This document shows, one piece after another, positions 1 through 8,090 of a stretch of 64,000 nucleotides of DNA. The DNA lies in contig NZ_WMEU01000004.1 in NCBI RefSeq assembly GCF_009856295.1, forward strand, positions 248,001 through 312,000, in the 5' to 3' direction. How positions within the stretch are numbered: the stretch's first letter is position 1; every line of letters starts with the position of its first letter. The translations under genes were made by a program, and so were the position numbers. Source of the stretch: Pontibacillus yanchengensis (GTDB lineage: Bacteria; Bacillota; Bacilli; Bacillales; BH030062). The notes below the pieces were generated by a model. It did not search any database and had not been told where the DNA came from. It worked only from the letters and a program-made list of their open reading frames with translations.

Positions 1-63
1 ACGATATGTAGAGAAATCCTGCCCATTATAAGCGGCAGAATTTCTTTATTTTGTTCCAAAGCA

Positions 64-378
64 TTACTTGTTGTCGTTGTAATCTGGGATGAATTCTTCA
101 GAGAACGCAACTTTTGCATCCTCCATTGAAAAATCATCTGCCCCTCGATTTGGGTCTTGCTCTTGATTGTTGATCATATCCTTCATCCCTTGAAGCATAC
201 CTCGGTTGTCACGGGTCATTCCATAAATGAAACCACCTAGACCGAGAAGGGTAAGAAGAATTCCTCCACCTCTACTATTTCTACGCCCAGTCAAAAATGC
301 TAAACGACTGCGTCTTCCAAATAATGATGTTCTACGGCCAAATTTGAAGGCTGATGTTAACCAACGTAGGTTATTCAA
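64..378 (-). CDS. small hypothetical membrane protein, 104 aa
   Basis: I do not recognise a named family. The N-terminal 35 residues are very basic (many Arg, with repeated GRR motifs). One hydrophobic segment follows at about residues 39-53 (ILLTLLGLGGFIYG), and the C-terminal half is acidic and rich in Asn, Asp and Glu. This looks like a single-pass protein with a positively charged cytoplasmic N-tail. A GGGAGG ribosome binding site lies about five bases before the ATG on the minus strand. It is divergent from the alanine symporter gene. The start is well supported; the function is unknown. Confidence 0.7.
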   Translation of the reverse strand: MNNLRWLTSAFKFGRRTSLFGRRSRLAFLTGRRNSRGGGILLTLLGLGGFIYGMTRDNRGMLQGMKDMINNQEQDPNRGADDFSMEDAKVAFSEEFIPDYNDNK

Positions 379-656
379 AATGGTTTCCTCCCGAATTCGT
401 GAGTTTGAAGATCATTGATCTCCTATATTAGTTTCTGTAAAAAAAGACCGATTATGATAGCAATCTTTACTAAATGGAAGGCAAGTGGCACAAGTTACCT
501 TTTAGCTGAAATATAAATCAAAAGTAATGGTTTTGGTGGGTTTTTTGACGGGGAATGGAATTGAAATTCAATTATTAATTAATTATTTATTTTTATTAGA
601 AGATAATTGTATAATTTGTTTTTGAGTTTCTTACTATAAAAAGGAGGATGGAGTAA

Positions 657-2051
657 GTGTTTTTAGAACTTTTAAGGCAAATTAATGACAGCATATGGAC
701 TTATATTATTATTACGGTACTACTTGGAGTAGGACTATTCTTCACTTATAAAACCAACTTTGTTCAGTTTAGGTTGTTTAAAGAAATGTTCCGGGTTTTA
801 TTTGAAAAAGAGTCTTTTGCAAAAAGTAAAAAAGGAACTTCCCCATTTCAAGCTTTTACGATTAGTACAGCATCACGGGTAGGAACAGGTAATCTCGGTG
901 GTGTAGCCATTGCAATAGCAAGCGGAGGACCTGGAGCGGTATTCTGGATGTGGATTATAGCATTGGTAGGCTCTGCAACAAGTTTTGTCGAGAATACGCT
1001 GGCGCAGGTTTATAAAACAGAAGACGGGGATGGTTATCGTGGCGGCCCTGCATATTATATGCAAAAAGGGCTCAACAACCGTAAGCTAGGTATTGCCTTT
1101 GCCATTGCAATCACCTTTACGTATGGATTGGTATTTAGCTCTGTGCAATCCAATACGATTCGATTAGCCTTTGAGCAATCGTTTGATCTTTCAAAATGGA
1201 TTATGGCAGGTGTGCTTACTATTCTAACTGCTCTCGTTATTTTTGGTGGTCTGAAGCGAATAGCGAAAGTAACCCAATATGTGGTTCCGATAATGGCTAT
1301 TTTATATCTTATCCTAGCCTTTTTTATATTGATTTTTAACCTGGGAGCTATACCTGGCCTGATTTCAACGATTGTCGAAAATGCGTTAGGTATTCGTGAA
1401 ATTGCTGGGGGAGGTATTGGAGCTGCAATTATGATGGGTGTTCGACGCGGCTTATTCTCCAATGAAGCAGGCATGGGTAGTGCACCGAACGCTGCAGCAA
1501 CGGCTGAAGTCACACATCCTGCTAAACAAGGCTTAATTCAAACATTGAGCGTTTTCATTGATACCATCATTATTTGTAGTGCGACTGCCTTTATCATTAT
1601 GCTTTCAGGTGACCCTTCTCAATATATGAATCCAACGATGAAAAGCATACAACTTACCCAAAGCGCTTTTTCAGGTCACGTAGGAAACTGGGCAGGAACC
1701 TTCGTAGCCATTGCTATCTTTCTGTTTGCCTTTAGTTCAGTAATCGGAAATTATTATTACGGTGAAACGAACATTCAGTTCATAAAAGAAAAAAACTCCT
1801 ATTTAACGGTATATCGTTTAGCCGTCCTGTTCATGGTTGTTTTTGGAGCAGTAGCAAAAATGGAATTGGTTTGGGCTCTCGCAGACCTCTCTATGGCTAT
1901 TATGGCACTTATTAACCTTTATGCCATTATCCGCTTATCAGGTGTTGCTAAAGATGTCTTGCAAGACTATATGCAGAAGCGTAAACAACCACAAACTTCC
2001 CATTTTTCAAGTAACAGTGTAAAACACCAGCAAGGAATAGAGAGTTGGTAA
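657..2051 (+). CDS. sodium:alanine symporter family protein (AGCS)
   Basis: A 464-residue polytopic membrane protein of the alanine/glycine:cation symporter family, related to Bacillus AlsT and predicted to bring in alanine or glycine (glutamine in some AlsT proteins) with Na+ or H+. The family region GTGNLGGVAIAIASGGPGA near residue 77 and the later MGVRRGLFSNEAGMGSAPNA segment are both visible, with about ten hydrophobic helices. The start is GTG at 657, chosen because AAGGAGGATGG ends about seven bases upstream; a TATAAT lies at 610-615. The length matches the family. A strong terminator follows, so it is monocistronic. The substrate cannot be settled from sequence. Confidence 0.93.
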   Translation: MFLELLRQINDSIWTYIIITVLLGVGLFFTYKTNFVQFRLFKEMFRVLFEKESFAKSKKGTSPFQAFTISTASRVGTGNLGGVAIAIASGGPGAVFWMWIIALVGSATSFVENTLAQVYKTEDGDGYRGGPAYYMQKGLNNRKLGIAFAIAITFTYGLVFSSVQSNTIRLAFEQSFDLSKWIMAGVLTILTALVIFGGLKRIAKVTQYVVPIMAILYLILAFFILIFNLGAIPGLISTIVENALGIREIAGGGIGAAIMMGVRRGLFSNEAGMGSAPNAAATAEVTHPAKQGLIQTLSVFIDTIIICSATAFIIMLSGDPSQYMNPTMKSIQLTQSAFSGHVGNWAGTFVAIAIFLFAFSSVIGNYYYGETNIQFIKEKNSYLTVYRLAVLFMVVFGAVAKMELVWALADLSMAIMALINLYAIIRLSGVAKDVLQDYMQKRKQPQTSHFSSNSVKHQQGIESW

Positions 2052-2074
2052 AATGCAAGTATGTTACGAAGATA

Positions 2075-2104
2075 AGAGGGACCTTTTATAAGGTTCCTCT
2101 TTAT
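2075..2104 (+). terminator. rho-independent terminator after the AGCS gene
   Basis: AGAGGGACCTT and AAGGTTCCTCT form an almost perfect stem around a TTAT loop, followed by T-rich sequence. It lies 24 bases after the symporter stop codon. Confidence 0.8.
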
Positions 2105-2225
2105 TGTTCTTCAATTAAGGCTCGGAAAGAGCGCCCAGCAAGGATGAGGCACACCGAAAACCGCGGTCGACACACTATCTCGACTTCACTTCAAGATTAT
2201 GCATCATATACGGAACAACATAAGT

Positions 2226-2435
2226 AAAAAGAACCACCAAGCTATATAGCTTGGTGGTTCAATTAGGAGGAGAAAACCTATCGACACCTAGGTTTTCGTA
2301 GGGTTCACCTCTGCTTAGTGAGCGAGGTGAACTGATGGGAATGGGTGTCCCTTCATTTGATTTTGAAGGGACAAATGTTCAGGTTACATTTATATCATCA
2401 AAGAGAAGAGGGGGGAGGGTCCCTTCTCTTTGTTA
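2226..2435 (-). ncRNA. candidate structured RNA: five tandem hairpins downstream of prsA
   Basis: This stretch between prsA and the convergent symporter has no credible ORF but five successive stem-loops: 2400-2431, 2346-2373 (ten-pair stem), 2303-2332 (nine-pair stem), 2273-2296, and a perfect inverted repeat at 2231-2260 followed on the minus strand by a T-run, i.e. a strong terminator. Read on the minus strand, the first loop is very C-rich (CCCTCCCCCCT), and a TCTCCTCCTAAT segment precedes the terminator; both could pair with Shine-Dalgarno sequences. It could be an independent sRNA or a structured prsA 3' UTR. I could not match it to 6S, tmRNA, SRP or RNase P RNA. Confidence 0.4.
2231..2260 (-). 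terminator. perfect inverted-repeat terminator, minus strand
   Basis: A self-complementary 30-mer (GAACCACCAAGCTA facing TAGCTTGGTGGTTC) with TTTTT immediately downstream on the minus strand. It ends transcription coming from prsA or the candidate RNA. There is no T-run on the plus side. Confidence 0.8.
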
Positions 2436-2454
2436 CACGTCCATAAAACTTGCG

Positions 2455-3318
2455 TTAGAAAGAAATCCTCTCTTTTAAATCAGCATTTTTAATGTCAATT
2501 TTCGCTTCATTCATAATCTCTGTTAATTGATCAGGGTTGGCTTTACGAGTTTCAAGCTCCGTTTGTAGCTGTTCTTCCATTTCATCAAATGTTCCTATAG
2601 ATGACGTGTCTTCTTTCTCCCGTTTATCGGTCACTTTAATGACGTGAAAGCCATATTCGGATTCAACAGGCTTACTGACCTTGCCAACTTCTAAATCGTA
2701 AGCTGCTTCCTCAAAAGGTAGCACCATGTCACCAGTAGAGAAGTAGTCTAAATCGCCACCGTTTTCAGCAGAGGTTGTATCTGTGGAATATTCTTTAGCT
2801 AGGTCAGCAAAATCTCCACCATCCTCTAGTTTTTGGATTACTTCGTTGGCGGTTTTTTCATCATCAACAAGAATGTGGCTTGCTTGTACTTCTTGTTTCA
2901 TGTTTTCGTAGTAAGATTGCAACTCTTCGTCCGTAACCTCTACACCATCTGTAGTGGCTTTTTCCTTAAGCATAGAAGAGTGAATAACATTTTTTAAATC
3001 TTCTTCACTTGAAAAGCCATTTTGTTGTAATACCGATTGAAATTGATCACCGTAGGAATCTTTCATTTTATCGATTTCATCTTGCACTTCTTCTTCACTA
3101 ACAGAGTAGTTCTCGGACAGAACTTTGTCATAGATCATTTCTTTTAAGACTGCGTCACCATATTGGTCAACGAGCTTGTTATAAAAATCCTCTTTACTTA
3201 CATCACCGTTCTTCGTGGATGCTACTACTTCAGTATCTTCAGCGCTGCTGTTACTACATGCTGTTAGCGTGAAAGCTGCTACAACAGTCATTACGATAGG
3301 TGCTAATTTGATTTTCAT
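2455..3318 (-). CDS. prsA: PrsA foldase lipoprotein (peptidyl-prolyl isomerase)
   Basis: An extracytoplasmic, membrane-anchored foldase that helps secreted proteins fold after Sec export. The signal peptide ends in the lipobox LTAC with Cys21 as the lipidated residue. A SurA-like N-terminal helical region is followed by a parvulin domain at about residues 140-230, with the signatures QASHILVDDE, GGDFADLAKEYSTD and YGFHVIKVTDKRE. The length of 287 aa is typical. The ribosome binding site is AAGGAG. It begins 24 bases after the htrA stop with no terminator between, so the two are probably co-transcribed. This puts a foldase and a quality-control protease in one unit facing the CssRS regulator genes. 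Confidence 0.95.
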   Translation of the reverse strand: MKIKLAPIVMTVVAAFTLTACSNSSAEDTEVVASTKNGDVSKEDFYNKLVDQYGDAVLKEMIYDKVLSENYSVSEEEVQDEIDKMKDSYGDQFQSVLQQNGFSSEEDLKNVIHSSMLKEKATTDGVEVTDEELQSYYENMKQEVQASHILVDDEKTANEVIQKLEDGGDFADLAKEYSTDTTSAENGGDLDYFSTGDMVLPFEEAAYDLEVGKVSKPVESEYGFHVIKVTDKREKEDTSSIGTFDEMEEQLQTELETRKANPDQLTEIMNEAKIDIKNADLKERISF

Positions 3319-3342
3319 TCCATACGCTCCTTATGATATATA

Positions 3343-4557
3343 TTATTTTGCTAAGGTTAATGCTGTTGTTTGTTTCTCTCCATTACGATAGAACGTAATA
3401 TCCATGCTGTCCCCGACTGTTTTTTCTTCATAGATGAACTTTCTAAGGTCAACTAGAGAGGAAATATCCTGGCCATCTACCTGGACGATGACGTCATACT
3501 TTTGTAAGCCAGCTTCTTGAGCAGGGGAGCCATTTTGGGTAGCGGCTACAATGACACCTTCTTGAACTTCTTTCGGAAGTTTTAGTGTATTTTGTAATTG
3601 CTGAGTAGAGATTGTAGATAGGTCTCTCGTTTGTATTCCCATATAAGGGCGAGTTACTTCGCCATATTGTTCCAAATCTTCGATGATTGGTTTAGCGGTT
3701 GCTGTTGGAATAGCAAAACCTATTCCTTCTACTTCTTGTTTTGCGATCTTCATAGAGTTAATACCAATTACTTCACCAGATAAGTTTACAAGTGCGCCGC
3801 CACTGTTACCTGGGTTGATTGCTGCATCTGTTTGAAGTACTTCCGTTTCCCAATCAGACTGTCCGTCTTGATTTAAGTCAACCGGCATCGTTCGTTCTAA
3901 GCCACTGATGATACCTTTTGTGACAGATCCTGCAAATTCCATCCCCAGTGGATTACCAATAGCTATCGCCGTTTCCCCAACTTTAAGTTCCTTGGATGAA
4001 CCAAAGTCTGCTATTTCATTTATACTCGCTCCATCTATTCTTAGTACGGCAAGGTCAGAAAGCTGATCACTTCCGAGAACTTCTGCTTGTACCTTTTCAC
4101 CCCCGCTTAAAATAACATCAATGGAGTTAGCACCTTCAATGACATGGTGGTTTGTGACCACATAAGCTGATTCATTTTCTTTCTTGTAAATCACTCCAGA
4201 ACCTGTGCCGGCTTGGCTGTTCTCTTCTGAAAGCAGTTGAGATTGTTGATAATTCACAACACCTACTACAGCGTCTGACACGGTCTCAACAGCCTTTACA
4301 ACAGAAGCATCTTCTTCAGAATTCATAGTAGATGTTTGTGTGAGGTCGAGGTTGCTTTGCTCAACAGTATTCGGGTTCGACTGTGCTTGACTCGACCCAA
4401 AGGGAAAAACGTTTGCTTTGAACAGTGCAAAAGCTCCTAATAACAACATCACGGTTACAACTAGAGCGCTTGCTGTGAATCGGAATAACCAATTAAAATA
4501 ATTTCTATTTTCATTTGTACGCTTTTCGTCGGTTCTTACCATTTGTTTTTCATCCAT
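3343..4557 (-). CDS. htrA: HtrA/DegP-like membrane-anchored serine protease
   Basis: A quality-control protease acting on misfolded secreted proteins outside the membrane. A basic cytoplasmic N-tail leads into one transmembrane helix (about residues 27-48), then a Ser/Thr/Gln-rich linker, then the trypsin-like domain. The catalytic triad is visible: His138 (TNHHVIEG), Asp168 (SDLAVLRI) and Ser252 (GNSGGALV). A single C-terminal PDZ domain covers roughly residues 300-400. The 404-aa length fits the Bacillus HtrA/HtrB/HtrC group; which paralogue cannot be decided. It is divergent from cssRS and upstream of prsA, as expected for a CssR target. Confidence 0.93.
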   Translation of the reverse strand: MDEKQMVRTDEKRTNENRNYFNWLFRFTASALVVTVMLLLGAFALFKANVFPFGSSQAQSNPNTVEQSNLDLTQTSTMNSEEDASVVKAVETVSDAVVGVVNYQQSQLLSEENSQAGTGSGVIYKKENESAYVVTNHHVIEGANSIDVILSGGEKVQAEVLGSDQLSDLAVLRIDGASINEIADFGSSKELKVGETAIAIGNPLGMEFAGSVTKGIISGLERTMPVDLNQDGQSDWETEVLQTDAAINPGNSGGALVNLSGEVIGINSMKIAKQEVEGIGFAIPTATAKPIIEDLEQYGEVTRPYMGIQTRDLSTISTQQLQNTLKLPKEVQEGVIVAATQNGSPAQEAGLQKYDVIVQVDGQDISSLVDLRKFIYEEKTVGDSMDITFYRNGEKQTTALTLAK

Positions 4558-4638
4558 TGTGTAAACTCCTTTCTACTTCATTGAGCTTTTTATGAAATGA
4601 GTTGTTTTTCGATGTGCAATTCTTATTCTAGGAAAAAG

Positions 4639-4658
4639 GTTTGGCATTCGTTTGGCAT
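4639..4658. promoter_or_regulatory. candidate CssR box: direct repeat with 11-bp period
   Basis: GTTTGGCAT occurs at 4639-4647 and again at 4650-4658, exactly 11 bases apart, in the 190-bp gap between divergent htrA and cssR. OmpR/PhoB-type regulators typically bind direct repeats about one helical turn apart. The placement suggests control of htrA-prsA, of cssRS, or of both. Confidence 0.5.
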
Positions 4659-4756
4659 AATTGTGTAAAAAGTGTGGAATTGAATATGGAATATTTATAT
4701 GTTGTCGATAAGATATGGCACAATAGTAGAAAGAACTTCTGGTGGAGGGGATGAAC

Positions 4757-5464
4757 ATGAAATCAACCATTGCGATTGTAGAAGATGATCCGCATATTCA
4801 AGAAATTGTAGAAGCATATTTACAGAAAGAAGGTTATCAAACAAAGTTGCTTGAAACGGCAGAAGCTGCGTGGGATTTATGGCGAGAGACACCACCTGAT
4901 TTATGGGTGCTTGATATTATGTTACCTGGTATGAATGGGTACGAGTTTTGTAGTCGAATCAGGCAAGAATCAGATATGCCCATCATTATTATTTCAGCGA
5001 AGGACGAGGAAGTAGATAAGGTTATGGGTCTTGAGCTTGGAAGTGATGACTATTTAACAAAGCCTTTCAGTCCAAGAGAGTTAGTTGCGAGAGTAAATCG
5101 TGTACTGAAACGGTGGGAAAAGTTTCAAAATAGCTCAGAAGATGCACAACCTCAAAGTGACGATTCATCTTTGCATAATGGTGATTTAACGCTTTCTATA
5201 AAAGAACGCCGGGTGCTATGGAAAGATGAAGAGGTGGAGGTTACCTCTAAAGAGTTTAATTTACTTGAAATATTGATTTCACAAGTTAATCGGGCATTTT
5301 CTAGAGAGGAACTATTACAACGCGTATGGGGAGAAGACTACTTTGGAAGTGATCGAGCTGTCGATGACCTGGTCAAAAGATTACGAAAAAAACTACCAAA
5401 TGTTCCGATTGAAACCGTTTGGGGTTATGGGTATCGATTACGTGAACGAGAGGAGGAAGCATGA
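4757..5464 (+). CDS. cssR: CssR-like response regulator (OmpR/PhoB family)
   Basis: DNA-binding half of a secretion-stress two-component system. The receiver domain shows the acidic pocket VEDD, the phospho-acceptor Asp53 in WVLDIMLPG, and Lys102 in LTKPF. A C-terminal winged-helix domain carries VWGEDYFGSDRAVDDLVKRL, which closely resembles B. subtilis CssR. The reading frame is open from a GTG at 4742, but GGAGGGG at 4744-4750 is itself the ribosome binding site, so ATG 4757 (MKSTIAIVED) is preferred; ATG 4751 is possible. It overlaps cssS by four bases (ATGA). The cssR assignment rests on sequence likeness plus the divergent htrA-prsA neighbours. Confidence 0.88.
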   Translation: MKSTIAIVEDDPHIQEIVEAYLQKEGYQTKLLETAEAAWDLWRETPPDLWVLDIMLPGMNGYEFCSRIRQESDMPIIIISAKDEEVDKVMGLELGSDDYLTKPFSPRELVARVNRVLKRWEKFQNSSEDAQPQSDDSSLHNGDLTLSIKERRVLWKDEEVEVTSKEFNLLEILISQVNRAFSREELLQRVWGEDYFGSDRAVDDLVKRLRKKLPNVPIETVWGYGYRLREREEEA

Positions 5465-6795
5465 AGCTACTCTATCAATTAAACGCAGCATTCACTGCTC
5501 TTCTTGTCATCATTATGTCCGTGACGGCTTTCTTCATTTATTCATTATTATTGGATATATTGATTCAAGATGAACAGAATCAACTGCAGGACAATGGCGA
5601 AATTTTACTTAACATATTATATGAGCAAGAATATGGAGCAAGGGGCGATCTCTTGTTAAGTAAAGTCATGCGGAACAACGACTTCAAGGTTCTCTTTTTT
5701 GACCCGGATCGAAATCAAGTTCTCTATTCTTCTCTTCCAGATAGTATTACAGAAGCTTGGAGTTCCCAATTCGAAAGGGAAGAACAGCACAAAGCTCTTT
5801 GGAAAACTGAAGGAGAGAACTATGTGATTTCCAAGCTACGATATAATTATCAAGGAAAGAGGTTTCTCCTTGTATTAGCAACTCCATTGGAGGAATTGCA
5901 AAGTATTCAATCGGTCTTTGCTGCCAGGATGATTACCATCTTTATCATTGGTATTTTTATAGCTGTTTTGTTTAGTTATCTATTAACAAAGCGACTAGTT
6001 ACACCATTGAGTCATCTTAAACGTGAAGTGAAAAAGATTGAGAATCGCCAATTCGAGTCTATTCAACCAATTGGAGCTAGTGGGGAGATTGGTGAAGTAG
6101 AACAAAGCGTTTTAGAGATGGCCAATGAATTAGACCGATATATTCATTCACAAAAGCATTTCTTTCAAAATGCTTCTCATGAATTGAAAACACCATTAAT
6201 GACGATTCAAGGTTACGCTGAGGGTGTAAGAGATGGGGTTTTTGAAGGAGATGCAGCCAATCGAAGTCTCGATGTTATCGTGAAAGAGAGCGAGCGATTA
6301 AAGAAAATTGTTAATGAAATCATTCTCCTGGCAAAGTTAGATAGTGAAGAAGGAATATACCATCCTCAAAACATGTCTATATCGAGTGTATTAAAGCAAA
6401 CCAAAGAGCGAGTATTGCCACTAGCTCAAGAAAGAAATATTACATTGGATATAGAGTTAGAAGAGGACAAAACATTATACATTGATGATGAAAAAATGCT
6501 TCAAGCCATGATTAATATCGTCAGTAATGGTATTCGTCATGCCAATGAAAAGGTAATATTGAAGGGATTTACTAGCGAAGGAACGTACCATATTCAAGTA
6601 AAGGATGACGGGAATGGCGTACCAGATGACCTTTTACCTCAACTATTTCACCGGTTTGTGAAAGGCAAAGAGGGTGAAACGGGGCTTGGATTAGCCATTT
6701 CTCGAGCAATCATTGAGAGAAGTGGTGGTACTATTCAGGTGTTTAATGAGGAGAAAAGTGGAGCTGTTTTTGAAATCGAATTTTCAGATGAATAA
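5461..6795 (+). CDS. cssS: CssS-like sensor histidine kinase
   Basis: Membrane sensor partner of CssR. Two transmembrane helices (about residues 8-32 and 157-176) flank an extracytoplasmic domain of about 120 residues. A HAMP linker, a HisKA domain with phospho-acceptor His240 (NASHELKTPL) and an HATPase domain follow (N box MINIVSNGIRHA, G boxes DDGNGVPDD and GETGLGLAIS). The 444-aa length is close to B. subtilis CssS. Translation is coupled to cssR through the ATGA overlap. The family is known to sense secretion stress and to activate htr genes; that role here is inferred from context. Confidence 0.88.
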   Translation: MKLLYQLNAAFTALLVIIMSVTAFFIYSLLLDILIQDEQNQLQDNGEILLNILYEQEYGARGDLLLSKVMRNNDFKVLFFDPDRNQVLYSSLPDSITEAWSSQFEREEQHKALWKTEGENYVISKLRYNYQGKRFLLVLATPLEELQSIQSVFAARMITIFIIGIFIAVLFSYLLTKRLVTPLSHLKREVKKIENRQFESIQPIGASGEIGEVEQSVLEMANELDRYIHSQKHFFQNASHELKTPLMTIQGYAEGVRDGVFEGDAANRSLDVIVKESERLKKIVNEIILLAKLDSEEGIYHPQNMSISSVLKQTKERVLPLAQERNITLDIELEEDKTLYIDDEKMLQAMINIVSNGIRHANEKVILKGFTSEGTYHIQVKDDGNGVPDDLLPQLFHRFVKGKEGETGLGLAISRAIIERSGGTIQVFNEEKSGAVFEIEFSDE

Positions 6796-6810
6796 CAAAG
6801 CAAGTGAAAG

Positions 6811-6840
6811 TGGCATGCTCTACATGGGCATGCCAACTTT
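6811..6840 (+). terminator. weak terminator after cssS
   Basis: TGGCATGC and GCATGCCA form an eight-pair stem shortly after the cssS stop, followed by ACTTTA with only a short T-run. Confidence 0.5.
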
Positions 6841-6858
6841 ATATAGAATTAAGTGATT

Positions 6859-7689
6859 TTATTTTTTAACGCAAGATAAGAATTTACTATCAGCTACACA
6901 ATGACTTTCTTTTCTTTGCATAAGGATTCAGTTGCGTTGCATATTCACTAATTTGATTTGTAGATTCGAAATGAACGTTTTGATTCGTTACAATTGCTAT
7001 AGCAATGAATAATAAGGGCACGTGCACTAGGGTATTATTTCGGTCATGTTAACAAATCCTCGATCCCAGTCAGTTACAGAATAAAAAGAGGGTACTTTTT
7101 GATCGAAAACCTGTATAATTTGTTCTGATATAGATTTGTATTCATGGCTATAGATGGCGCCAATAAAATCATTCCCACCAATGTGGCCTGAAAAACTATC
7201 ATAGGAAGTGTTACGTAATATCTCTTGGAGCAGAATGGAGGTTTCTGTGAGGTTTTCTTCTATAATATCTTTTCCAGGCAATCCAGTTAAAGGATTTGAA
7301 TAACGTGCCATATAAGCTTGAATGTCAGCGAAGGTCTGTAACAAATTTTTAATACTCACAATATCGTAAAAACAAGTATCTTTTGCAATAATGACATAAT
7401 CATATAAATGTTCTTGCTCTTGGTTCATAGCTAAGTAGCCTAACGTCTGTAATAGAAGTAAAATAGTCAAAAACTAATGGAGAAACATCCATAAGTCATA
7501 ATCAAATTTCGCAGCAATCTTTTTATAAAATGCGTCTTTCATGACTAAACCATCTATTTGAACATTGTCACCGATAACGTCACTCTCAAGGTTTTTATCT
7601 TGTTCAAAAATCTCATTGATGTGCGTACGGATGGTGTTACGATGTACAAACGGTGCTGCTTCTGCTATTTCTCCGATATAGGTAAGCAT
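6859..7689 (-). pseudogene. decayed CBS-GGDEF (c-di-GMP) signalling gene
   Basis: Remains of a minus-strand gene for a CBS-pair plus GGDEF protein. The N-terminal fragment (7474-7689) carries a CBS motif ending in GLVMKDAFYKKIAAKFDYDL. A shift of frame there reads on as MDVSPLVFDYFTSITDV before returning to YLAMNQEQEHLYDYVIIAKD and NPLTGLPGKDIIEE. The GGDEF core is mostly deleted: the sequence jumps to GHIGGNDFIGAI. A further frame change picks up a C-terminal tail (FIAIAIVTNQNVHFEST, then VADSKFLSCVKK and stop at 6859-6861). At least three frame disruptions and one deletion are visible. A GAAGGGATG-type ribosome binding site still precedes ATG 7689. No function is expected. Confidence 0.75.
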
Positions 7690-7866
7690 GATAACATCCC
7701 TTCAATGAATAGGACTATTGGTTGATGTATTATCATCCCATATAACACACTGAAAAAATAAGAAGGATTTAGCTAACAATAGTTAAGATTGTGTAAATTT
7801 TCATAATGATACAATGGAATAAGAAAGACAGTAACGACACCAAATGACGAAAAAGGAGTTAGTAAA

Positions 7867-8064
7867 ATGGCAGGACAAAATAGAAATGAGATTTCCCCTG
7901 GTCAGGAAGTAGATATCGTATTGAAACAAGATCAACGAAGCGGAAAGACTACACGTGGTAAAGTGAAAGATATATTAACGAAGTCACCCAATCATCCACA
8001 TGGCATTAAAGTACGTTTACAGGATGGTCAAGTCGGGCGCGTAAAGCAAATTATTAACGAATAA
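7867..8064 (+). CDS. ywbE: YwbE family protein (DUF2196)
   Basis: A 65-residue basic protein matching the small YwbE family of Firmicutes, whose role is unknown. Visible are the family-like segments ISPGQEVDIVLKQDQRSGK, TRGKVKDILTKS and HPHGIKVRLQDGQVGRVK; the pattern suggests a small beta-barrel and possible nucleic acid binding, which is inference. AAAGGAG lies just before the ATG. It is 26 bases ahead of the ABC-F gene and probably shares its transcript. Confidence 0.88.
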   Translation: MAGQNRNEISPGQEVDIVLKQDQRSGKTTRGKVKDILTKSPNHPHGIKVRLQDGQVGRVKQIINE

Positions 8065-8090
8065 TGGTCGAAATAAAGGAAGGATGAATT

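Noticed and set aside
1055..1513. 152-codon minus-strand ORF inside the alanine symporter
   Set aside because: It is a shadow frame of a well-conserved membrane protein gene; its composition mirrors the complement of hydrophobic codons.
2045..2227. 60-codon plus-strand ORF after the alanine symporter
   Set aside because: It overlaps the symporter stop and runs through a strong terminator, has no ribosome binding site and no protein-like character.
2226..2435. 6S RNA, tmRNA, SRP RNA or RNase P RNA
   Set aside because: The region is a chain of separate hairpins without the long bulged rod of 6S RNA, tRNA-like ends, SRP Alu/S-domain signatures or RNase P core motifs.
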